A model generated the notes under the pieces. It did not search any database and was not told where the DNA came from. It saw nothing but the letters and a program-made list of their open reading frames with translations. Below, one piece after another: positions 1-6,169 of a DNA stretch of 16,310 nucleotides. The DNA is from Opitutus sp. GAS368 (GTDB lineage: Bacteria; Verrucomicrobiota; Verrucomicrobiia; Opitutales; Opitutaceae), in assembly GCA_945861235.1 (NCBI GenBank), contig CAMATV010000024.1, positions 1-16,310 on the forward strand, read 5' to 3'. Every line of letters starts with the position of its first letter. The first letter of the stretch is position 1. Position numbers and translations under genes: made by a program.

Positions 1-690
1 GCTCGACCAATTATCGTTGGTCGCTAGCACCGTCGCTCCCCGGTAGAGCGTGATCGTCGGATCGGCCAGCGTGCCCGTCACACCAAAGCCCGCGAGCGTC
101 GGCCCGACTGCGCGGACTAACAACCGGATCGTCCCGGTGCCGCTGACGACAAAGCCCGGGATGAGCACGCTTTCAGCGGTGCCGACGAACGCGCGCGTCG
201 AAGCATTGACGATCGACGCGCCGGAATTCAGGGCTCCATCGTAAATCTCGACCAAGGCCACCCCGCTGCCGCCATCGGTCGCCGTGACCGGAGCAGTGTA
301 GTCGCCGGCACCGAGACTGGCGACGAGCGCCGCGTCCTTGCTCCCGGGCGGGAGGGAAAAAGCTCCGGCGGATGTCATCGCCGCCGCGTCGGCCGGCAGC
401 CAGTTGTCGTTGGTCGCCACCGTGGTCGAACCGCTGACCACACTCAGCCGCGGATCGGTGAGCACGCCGTTGACGCCAAAAACACCGAGCGTTGGGCCGA
501 CCGCCCGCACCACGACGGACTTCGTGCCGTTCCCCGCGATCACGAAGCCGGGAATCGGAACTCCCGCCGCACCGCCAACAGCCGCACGCGTCGCGATGTT
601 TACGAGGCGGGCCGTTTCCGGTTCAGCCGCACGGGAACCCAAGGGTGTGATGAAGAGAAAAAAGAGGATCGGGTTGCGCCAGCGTGTCAT
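1..690 (-). CDS. Secreted repeat protein, partial (C-terminus beyond window edge)
   Basis: The frame is open from the ATG at 690 to base 1 (230 residues, no stop). It begins with a short basic segment and a hydrophobic stretch (PILFFLFITPLG), with likely signal peptidase cleavage near SRA-AEP. The rest is two copies of a roughly 125-residue beta-rich repeat. Each carries a TRAxVG segment, IPGFV, VRAVGPTL, a DP segment, NDNW, LPPGSKDAALV and GVALVEIY; the second copy is cut by the edge. The same repeat forms the C-terminus of the protein at 6170-7294. Repeats of this kind are common in large exported Verrucomicrobia proteins, but I know no proven function; adhesion, surface anchoring or sorting is a guess. 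It lies downstream of the sigma factor on the same strand but has its own copy of the shared upstream element. AGGA directly abuts the ATG, an unusually tight Shine-Dalgarno spacing. Confidence 0.85.
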   Translation of the reverse strand, partial: MTRWRNPILFFLFITPLGSRAAEPETARLVNIATRAAVGGAAGVPIPGFVIAGNGTKSVVVRAVGPTLGVFGVNGVLTDPRLSVVSGSTTVATNDNWLPADAAAMTSAGAFSLPPGSKDAALVASLGAGDYTAPVTATDGGSGVALVEIYDGALNSGASIVNASTRAFVGTAESVLIPGFVVSGTGTIRLLVRAVGPTLAGFGVTGTLADPTITLYRGATVLATNDNWSS

Positions 691-702
691 TCCTAAGAAT
701 CG

Positions 703-719
703 CAGTTCATCATTAACTG
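703..719. promoter_or_regulatory. Imperfectly characterised inverted repeat in leader of the 690 gene
   Basis: CAGTT and AACTG flank a 7-base spacer, 13-29 bases upstream of the ATG at 690. It could be an operator or a small leader hairpin. It is short and could be chance. Confidence 0.2.
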
Positions 720-733
720 AGATGACTGCCGCA

Positions 734-756
734 GATTAAAAATCGTTAATGTCGCT
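734..756 (-). promoter_or_regulatory. Shared upstream element, copy A (weakest)
   Basis: Plus-strand ATTAAAA followed by CGTT, then AT and T at the same offsets as in copies B, C and D. It begins 44 bases from the ATG at 690, against 45 in the other copies. It matches copy C at 14 of its first 19 positions. Read in the direction of the gene it ends in TTTTTAAT, which could be a -10-like hexamer. It would be the promoter or activator site of the secreted repeat protein. Confidence 0.45.
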
Positions 757-792
757 TCACGTTTGCGCGGAGCTCGGCGTCGCACCCCGATC

Positions 793-1527
793 CTATGCCG
801 ACAACAACAACCGGGCCCCACTCCCGCCGAACCGGGAGACGCACGATGGTTTCATTGCCATCGGCTCCGCGGGCCGCAATCCCGTGGCGGCTCCGACGCT
901 TACGCGCAGAATTTTCCGCGCCCGGTTCAGCCGAACCTTCACGGCCCCGATCGTGAGCCCCATCCGCTCGGCCGCGGCGCGATAGCTGGCACCCTCGACA
1001 ATGAGTGCGACTAGCGCGCGATCCTTCGAGCCGAGTTTTTCGACGGCGAGTTCGAGGGCATCGTAAATCTCATGCATGAGCGCGCTGTTGTCGCTGCTCG
1101 CCATGTTCAAAAGCACGGCATCGTCCGAGATCGTCGAGGGTCGGCACCGGGCGCGGCGGATGGCGTCGAGTGCGGTGTTCCGCGCCAAGGTAAAAAGCCA
1201 CGATTCAAACGTGCGTGCGTCGCGCAACAGTCCAATCCGGCGGACCATCTTGATGAACACCATTTGAACAATGTCTTCGACGGCGCCGGGCAGGGCCAAG
1301 TAGGGCCGCACGAAAGCCGAGATCCGCGTGCGGTAGCGTCGCACCAGCTCCGACTGCGCATCGAGTTCACCGGCCTGCGCGCGCACGATGACGGCCAACA
1401 GCGCCGCACGCTCATCGGGCGCAGCCGGCACGCGGCGACCCGCGCTGACGTGCCACAAGCGCGACTCAGACGTCGTCAAAACGGTTTCGTTGTCGGATGC
1501 GGACGTAGTGAGAATTTCAGCGACCAT
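793..1527 (-). CDS. ECF-like RNA polymerase sigma factor
   Basis: A sigma-70-type protein of 244 residues counted from the ATG at 1527. After an unconserved N-terminus of about 40 residues come region 2 (ELVRRYRTRISAFVRPYL, then AVEDIVQMVFIKMV, FESWLFTLARNTALDAIRR) and region 4 (LGSKDRALVALIVEG, ASYRAAAERMGLTIGAVKVRLNRARKILR), whose helix-turn-helix would read the -35 box. Regions 1 and 3 are absent, as in ECF factors. ECF factors direct RNA polymerase to a small set of promoters, often including their own. No anti-sigma gene is adjacent. The start is uncertain: the frame is open back to a GTG at 1569 and neither start has a good Shine-Dalgarno sequence. Element B lies upstream, and a 30-codon leader ORF (1609-1517) overlaps the ATG used here. 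Confidence 0.85.
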   Translation of the reverse strand: MVAEILTTSASDNETVLTTSESRLWHVSAGRRVPAAPDERAALLAVIVRAQAGELDAQSELVRRYRTRISAFVRPYLALPGAVEDIVQMVFIKMVRRIGLLRDARTFESWLFTLARNTALDAIRRARCRPSTISDDAVLLNMASSDNSALMHEIYDALELAVEKLGSKDRALVALIVEGASYRAAAERMGLTIGAVKVRLNRARKILRVSVGAATGLRPAEPMAMKPSCVSRFGGSGARLLLSA

Positions 1528-1609
1528 GAGCGTGGGATGCGATCGGCTCGAATTGCGTAGAGGGACCACACGAGAGTGAGCCTGTTTTCACATATCGGTG
1601 GCTTTCCAT
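1517..1609 (-). CDS. Possible 30-residue leader ORF before the sigma factor
   Basis: ATG at 1609 (with another in-frame ATG at 1615) opens a 30-codon frame ending in TGA at 1519-1517. This stop lies 6 bases past the sigma ATG, giving an 11-base overlap in a different frame. The ATG at 1609 is exactly 45 bases from element B, the same distance as between copies C and D and their start codons. That spacing is the main reason to take it seriously. The peptide itself resembles nothing I recognise. It could be a coupling leader, or a relic of a duplicated promoter-leader unit. Confidence 0.25.
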   Translation of the reverse strand: MESHRYVKTGSLSCGPSTQFEPIASHAHGR

Positions 1610-1653
1610 GCCCATAAACTACCCGCCCCAGATGAACAGCCTGCGCGACCAAT

Positions 1654-1685
1654 CATTAAAACTCTGTCATTTTCGCACCTTTGAC
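1654..1685 (-). promoter_or_regulatory. Shared upstream element, copy B (sigma factor gene)
   Basis: Its first 17 bases (CATTAAAACTCTGTCAT) are identical to copy D at 7339. The similarity continues through a TTGAC at the same offset (1681-1685 versus 7366-7370). In the direction of the sigma gene this reads GTCAA ... ATGACAGAGTTTTAATG. An ATTCAT/GTTCAT-like block follows at the same distance as in copies C and D. It is a likely promoter or activator site; if it is recognised by the sigma factor, that gene would be autoregulated. Confidence 0.55.
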
Positions 1686-1711
1686 CGTCGATGGAAACTC
1701 GCCAGGCCCTC

Positions 1712-2461
1712 TCACTTGAAAGGCGCACCGCTCACGTCGAGGTCGGGCTTCGTATTCCAGCGCGGTTTCCATTCCGGCTTCTCCACGCGGGTGCGGAAGA
1801 TGACCGTGTTGTCGAGGTCGAGATCGTCGCTCCAGATAAATTTCGCGCCTTTGAAATCAGCAGCGTAGTAGGGCTCCTTCGGGTTCACGCGCTCCTCGGT
1901 AAACTCCTTTGCGTTCGTCCACGCGCTGTCGTCGAAATCGACCGCCCACCACTTTTCTGGAATCGGCGTGTACTCCACCTGCGGGTTTTTCACGTCACCG
2001 TTCAGCGGTCCCTTGAAAAAATTCTTCGCCTTCCAGTTCCCATTCGAGACGGTGCCATCGCCGAACTTGATGATGAAACCGCCATCGCCGATGCGTTCGC
2101 CGTATTCGAGCCCGGTCTTCGGGTCGGCATTGTCCTTCGCCATCACCGCAATCGTCATCGGATACTCCGGCAGAATATCGACCGAAATCACGTTGTGCGG
2201 GATAAACGGAATCGGATCCACCGCCGTGAGGCGACCATTGATATGGAGCACGAACCAGTTGTCGGCATAGACATTCACTTTGATGGTGTCGGCCATCGTC
2301 GGCTTGATGAGCCCCTTGGCGTCCGCGCCGCCGCCCTTTTTGCCGCCGCCTTTTTTCTTTCCACTGGGCGGGCCCTCCTGTGCGAGCACGGAGGCACCGA
2401 TGAGCACAACCGCCGCGATCAGGCCCATGGCGCTGCGGGCAACAAGAGGAGTGAGTTTCAT
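1712..2461 (-). CDS. Secreted ADNW/ING-domain protein with Lys/Gly-rich linker
   Basis: 249 residues from the ATG at 2461. The frame is open further upstream, but this ATG gives a clean signal peptide (MKLTPLVARSAMGLIAAVVL, cleavage near LAQ-EG) and starts 16 bases after the sulfatase stop. A Lys/Gly-rich stretch (about residues 32-46) precedes a single domain. Its landmarks are YADNW, INGRL, FIPHN, ILPEYPMTIAV, AKDNADP, TGLEYG, GDGGFI, WKAKNFFKGPLN, DFDDSAW, KFIWSDDLDLDNTVIFRT and a final WNTKPDLDVS. The gene at 6170-7294 has the same domain. The ADNW...ING pattern recalls galactose-binding-like beta-sandwich domains of glycosidases, so carbohydrate binding is a reasonable but unproven guess. 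It is the last gene of the three-gene operon. No catalytic motif is visible. Confidence 0.85.
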   Translation of the reverse strand: MKLTPLVARSAMGLIAAVVLIGASVLAQEGPPSGKKKGGGKKGGGADAKGLIKPTMADTIKVNVYADNWFVLHINGRLTAVDPIPFIPHNVISVDILPEYPMTIAVMAKDNADPKTGLEYGERIGDGGFIIKFGDGTVSNGNWKAKNFFKGPLNGDVKNPQVEYTPIPEKWWAVDFDDSAWTNAKEFTEERVNPKEPYYAADFKGAKFIWSDDLDLDNTVIFRTRVEKPEWKPRWNTKPDLDVSGAPFK

Positions 2462-2477
2462 GGGTTGGAGAACCGTT

Positions 2478-3881
2478 TCAACCGCGCTTCTTGCCCTGCT
2501 TGCCGCCCTTCCCGCCCCGCCGGTCGTCGGCACTCGGATTATCGGCCTTCGTCGGATCGTGGTTCGGGTTGGGCTGCGCCAGTTGCGCGGCGACCGCGTT
2601 CAGATACCGCGTGAGCCGTGCATCGAGCTCAGCGGCTTTTTCGGGCAACTTTGCCGCGAGATCACGCTCTTCCCCTGGATCATTCTCCAGGTCGAAAAGG
2701 CGCTGCGTCTTCTTTTCGTAGTTACGCACGAGCTTATAGCCGCCGAGCAGAATCGCCGTCGCCGGTCCACCATTGCCCATATCGTAGTGAGGAAAATGAA
2801 ACACCAGTTCCTCGCGCGAGCGCTGCACATTCCCGCGCCCGGCCTGATCGCGCAGCACCGCCGCCAGGCTTCCCCCCTCCACCGCCGCCGGTAACGCAGC
2901 CCTAACACCCGCCAATTCCGCGATCGTCGGCAACACATCGCACGCGGTCACCGGCACGCGCGAGCACACATTCCCCGCTATGCCCGGTCCGCGAATCAGA
3001 AACGGCACGCGCAATCCGCCCTCGGTCACCGCGCCTTTGCCGCCGGAGAGCGGTGCGTTGCCATTCCGGCCCTGCCCGCCGTGGTCCGCCGTGTAAATCA
3101 CATAGGTCCGGCCAGGGAGGCCCAAGGTGTCGAGCGCGGTGAGCAGCTGCATCACCGTCTTGTCGATTTCGTCCGAATCCGCGCGGACGGTGTCACGGTC
3201 TCGCCCATTGCCGCCGCCGCCTTCCTTGCGTTCCTGGTTTGGATAATGGGAGAGCTGCAGATAAAACGGTTTTCCCACTAGCTGCGCGCGCCTCATGAAC
3301 GCGATGCCACGCTCCGTCATACCGAAGGACTGCTTGGGATTTGGGTTCGCGACTCCATCGGGACCTCCATTGTTCGTCGCGCCATCGCTCTCATCGAAAC
3401 CGTGTTTCCCGGGATCGGTGCGCCCCACATGCCATTTCCCGAAATGCGCCGTCGTGTAGCCGACGCCCTTGAGCATCTCCGCCACCGTCGTCACGGCCGT
3501 CGGCATCTCCAAGACCGGTTCTGGCGGAATCAGCGCCGTTCGCACGGGTCCGGTTTCCCGGCCCACCCGGACGTAAGTCATGTGCAACGCCGCCGGACCG
3601 ATCCCGGTGAGCAACGCCGCCCGCGACGGTGTGCAGCGCGGCGAAAGCGCGTAGCCATAGGCGAACCGCATGCCCTCACGCGCGAGCCGCTCGACCGCGG
3701 GGGTCTTGAACACCGCACTCTTCGACGCCGACAGCCGGTCGTCCATCATCACCGAGGTATTCGGCCATCCCTGCGCTTCGGCCATGATCACGACAAAATT
3801 CGGTCCGACATCCGCAGCTGCACGCAGCACGGTCGCCCAGCCAAGCACGAGCATCAGCACTAAGTGAGAATGGCATTTCAC
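2478..3881 (-). CDS. Secreted formylglycine-dependent sulfatase
   Basis: Hydrolyses sulfate esters, probably on polysaccharides, outside the cytoplasm. 467 residues from a GTG at 3881 that overlaps the upstream gene's stop (GTGA), implying translational coupling. Signal peptide about residues 1-23. The sulfatase signature SPRCTPSRAALLTG places the cysteine converted to formylglycine at 83. Other active-site segments are HFGKWHVG (Lys149, His151), SHYP (His212), TADHGG (Asp266, His267) and GGKGAVTEGGLRVPF (Lys282). The first metal-binding motif is unusual: the family's MADDxGW is here MAEAQGW, with Glu35 and Ala36 in place of Asp-Asp. The tail (about residue 430 on) is charged and ends in a Lys/Gly-rich run. 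The Cys-type enzyme needs a formylglycine-generating or anaerobic maturase, which is not in this window. The substrate cannot be read from the sequence. Confidence 0.93.
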   Translation of the reverse strand: MKCHSHLVLMLVLGWATVLRAAADVGPNFVVIMAEAQGWPNTSVMMDDRLSASKSAVFKTPAVERLAREGMRFAYGYALSPRCTPSRAALLTGIGPAALHMTYVRVGRETGPVRTALIPPEPVLEMPTAVTTVAEMLKGVGYTTAHFGKWHVGRTDPGKHGFDESDGATNNGGPDGVANPNPKQSFGMTERGIAFMRRAQLVGKPFYLQLSHYPNQERKEGGGGNGRDRDTVRADSDEIDKTVMQLLTALDTLGLPGRTYVIYTADHGGQGRNGNAPLSGGKGAVTEGGLRVPFLIRGPGIAGNVCSRVPVTACDVLPTIAELAGVRAALPAAVEGGSLAAVLRDQAGRGNVQRSREELVFHFPHYDMGNGGPATAILLGGYKLVRNYEKKTQRLFDLENDPGEERDLAAKLPEKAAELDARLTRYLNAVAAQLAQPNPNHDPTKADNPSADDRRGGKGGKQGKKRG

Positions 3882-5698
3882 CGCGGTCCCTTCCCTTTTG
3901 ATTTCCCGTCCTGCGGCGCACCGCGGGGCGGTCCATCCCCGCTCCCGCCCGGTCGCGTGTAGACAACCTTAAGTTCCGCGCTATCGAGTATGACATCCTT
4001 CATCGCCGCGAGCAGCACGTCGCGATTCACCTCCGCCGGCGGCGTCGAAATCTGCAGCGGCGTCGACAGCGCATACGCCGTCACGATGTAGGCCTTCTCC
4101 CCGGGCCCCTTCGAATGCGGCGGCGCGTAGCCGGCGCGCCGCGTGACGCTGTTATTGCCGAGCTCGCCCACGCCATGCACGTCCTTCGGCAGCGCCGTCA
4201 AGTCGGCGGGAATATTATAGAGCGTCCAATACCATTTCGTTTTTCCCTCCGGATCGAGGTGGTGCATGATCACGACGAAACTCTTCGTGCCCGCTGGTGC
4301 CCCAGCCCATTCCAGCGGCGGCGAGATACTAGCACCATCACCCGTATACTCCGCCGGCAACACCCCGCCGCCCGCGACCACCGGACTCCGCAGCGAAAAA
4401 CTCCCGGTGCGCTTCGGCACGTAAGTCCGCGTCGTCACCGCCCCATCGCCCCCTCCGCCCGGACGTGGCTCGCCGCGCTCCGGCAGCGGACCGCTCTTCC
4501 GATTTTTCCCGCCATCGCCTTTTTGCTTGCCGTCGCGCGGCGGTCCTCCGCCCCCGCCACCGCCGCGACTGTCACCCGCCCGATAAATTTCCTCCCGCGT
4601 CGACCCATCCGCGCCCACGAATCGAAACGTCCACGCGCCTTCGCCAGTCGCCGCGTAGCTCACGGATGCCGGCTTTCGATTAACCGTATAAGTCAGCGTA
4701 ACCGGCGTCTTGCCCGGCGTGCCTTCCAATCCCGTAATTTTCGCTCCGCGCAACCCATTCAACGCCGGACGCACCCCCTGCGCCCTCGGCTGCGGATCGA
4801 CTTGTCCGTCTTTCTCCACGACCACGCCGTGAAAGCCGCCGTTCACATACGGGTATTTCGTCGAGCCATGATAGTGATAGCCGAGCGCGGCGGTTTCGTG
4901 ACCGTTGTAGCCATCCAACTTCTCGGGCACCGCACCATCCGGCTCCGTGCGTCCATAGATCGGATAGCCATCAAGCGCATAGGCGATCGGTTTACCCGCA
5001 CCAACCACACTCTGCAGATGTAACGGCGCCGCGTGATAGTGATAGTCATCGGCGCGCCCACAGTGCCCGCCCCACTGGTCGAGTTCGCCGATCTCCTGCG
5101 AAATTTCGCCGCGATTGTTCTGCGGGTTGAAGATCGGGATTCCATTCGCCGCCAGCGCGATCGCCCCGCGCAAGAAGCGCCCTCTGATCGAAACGGGCCT
5201 CGTCGCCACCACGGGATGCAGCGGAATCTGCCACGCGTTCTTACCTGTGTAGGGCTGCGGCAACGGCACCTGTTGCTGCCAAGCCGTAATCCCCGCCATC
5301 ATCCCGTGCGCCGGGAGTCCGTTCGATTCTACGAACAAAAACTGCTCATCCCATCGCACGCGCACCGCGGGCGCGAACGCCGCAAAAATCCCCGCCGCGC
5401 TGGGTGCGCCCGCATCGCCACTGGTATTCGCGGCCACCGACCGCTTCTCCGTCCGCACCTGCGCTACCCGCCACGGTCCTGATCGCTTTGTCGTGTCTCG
5501 CACCGAAGCCGCCCACAGCGCCGTGGTCCGCTCCGCCGCCAGCTCCTGCGCCGCCAGTCGTGTGATCTCATCGTGCGCCGCCTCACCCGTGAAATGCGCG
5601 AACGCCGTGGGCGCGCTTCCTGCCACGGCGATCACGGCTACGGCCGTCGCGAACCAACGGTCGCAACGGGGCATTCCAACCGAGCGGACGGTATTCAT
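3878..5698 (-). CDS. Secreted YHYH-domain / PEBP-like fusion protein
   Basis: 606 residues, first gene of the operon. ATG at 5698 is preceded by AGGGTGA at a fair distance. Signal peptide about 1-35, ending ...APTAFA-HF. The N-terminal half is a YHYH domain: DYHYHAAPLHL near residue 218, YALDGYPIYGRTEPDG, and GYHYHGSTKYPY near 272; the paired YHYH motifs name the family, whose function is unknown. A Gly/Pro/Lys-rich linker (about 375-425) leads to a YbhB/YbcL-type phosphatidylethanolamine-binding protein domain (about 430-585): LPAEYTGDGASISPPLEWAG, SFVVIMHHLDP, WYWTLYNIPADL, GYAPPHSKGPGEKAYIVTAYAL. The tail is again Gly/Lys/Pro-rich. Histidine clusters suggest metal binding by the first domain; a small-ligand role for the second is inferred from the family. 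Confidence 0.9.
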   Translation of the reverse strand: MNTVRSVGMPRCDRWFATAVAVIAVAGSAPTAFAHFTGEAAHDEITRLAAQELAAERTTALWAASVRDTTKRSGPWRVAQVRTEKRSVAANTSGDAGAPSAAGIFAAFAPAVRVRWDEQFLFVESNGLPAHGMMAGITAWQQQVPLPQPYTGKNAWQIPLHPVVATRPVSIRGRFLRGAIALAANGIPIFNPQNNRGEISQEIGELDQWGGHCGRADDYHYHAAPLHLQSVVGAGKPIAYALDGYPIYGRTEPDGAVPEKLDGYNGHETAALGYHYHGSTKYPYVNGGFHGVVVEKDGQVDPQPRAQGVRPALNGLRGAKITGLEGTPGKTPVTLTYTVNRKPASVSYAATGEGAWTFRFVGADGSTREEIYRAGDSRGGGGGGGPPRDGKQKGDGGKNRKSGPLPERGEPRPGGGGDGAVTTRTYVPKRTGSFSLRSPVVAGGGVLPAEYTGDGASISPPLEWAGAPAGTKSFVVIMHHLDPEGKTKWYWTLYNIPADLTALPKDVHGVGELGNNSVTRRAGYAPPHSKGPGEKAYIVTAYALSTPLQISTPPAEVNRDVLLAAMKDVILDSAELKVVYTRPGGSGDGPPRGAPQDGKSKGKGPR

Positions 5699-5702
5699 GG
5701 GG

Positions 5703-5709
5703 TCACCCT
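5703..5709 (-). promoter_or_regulatory. Ribosome binding site of the YHYH-PEBP gene
   Basis: Minus-strand AGGGTGA is followed by four bases and then the ATG at 5698. It is the clearest Shine-Dalgarno-like sequence among the minus-strand genes and supports this start. Confidence 0.5.
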
Positions 5710-5742
5710 AGACACAGAAGATGAACCGTTCCCGTGCACGAT

Positions 5743-5766
5743 CATTAAAACGCGTTCATCTTTGCC
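5743..5766 (-). promoter_or_regulatory. Shared upstream element, copy C (YHYH-PEBP/sulfatase operon)
   Basis: Plus-strand CATTAAAACGCGTTCAT followed by CTTTGCC, exactly 45 bases from the ATG at 5698. Read in the operon's direction it is GGCAAAGATGAACGCG then TTTTAATG. A second block, GTTCATCT, follows 16 bases after TTTTAATG, the same spacing as in copy B. It is the candidate promoter or activator site of the operon. Confidence 0.55.
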
Positions 5767-5931
5767 AACTCCTCTTCCGCCTGGCCGCTACCTACGTCTT
5801 TGATTAGAGCCGGCGCGGGCGTCGTCGCTCCATTTCCGACGCCTGCCCATAGCTATCCAGTCCAACCCGTGAGCCTCTCGCAAAAACCGAGGAATGACAG
5901 CCCACCCATTTAGTGCTACCTTGCCGTCACC

Positions 5932-6153
5932 ATGAGCGCCCAGCCTACTTCGGAGCAGAAACCCAAACCACCAACACCCATCCCCGTCGCCCCCCTGTCA
6001 TCGTCGGCCCTTCAGCCTGCACCCGCGATCACCACCTCCGACACGTCCACGGCCCACCCACCGCCCCCCGCCAACGCCCTCACCCCCGAGGAACAAATGG
6101 CCCTTTTCGAGAAAGACCTCAAAGAAAACGACTGGGGCCATCAGCCCTGTTAG
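5932..6153 (+). CDS. Small Pro-rich protein ending in DWGHQPC
   Basis: 73 residues, the only convincing plus-strand gene in the left half. The N-terminal 48 residues are rich in Pro, Ser, Thr and Ala. The last 25 hold a compact charged segment (TPEEQMALFEKDLKENDW) and end in GHQPC, with a terminal cysteine. I recall similar short proteins with this ending in Opitutaceae-type genomes, but know no function. The GHQPC end could bind a metal or thiol partner; that is speculation. There is no signal peptide and no clear Shine-Dalgarno before the ATG. It sits between the divergent YHYH operon and the convergent 6170-7294 gene, with only 16 bases between the two stop codons. Confidence 0.6.
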   Translation: MSAQPTSEQKPKPPTPIPVAPLSSSALQPAPAITTSDTSTAHPPPPANALTPEEQMALFEKDLKENDWGHQPC

Positions 6154-6169
6154 TCCGTAATATCCACGC

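Noticed and set aside
1072..1560. 162-codon plus-strand frame opposite the sigma factor
   Set aside because: The opposite strand encodes clear sigma regions 2 and 4.
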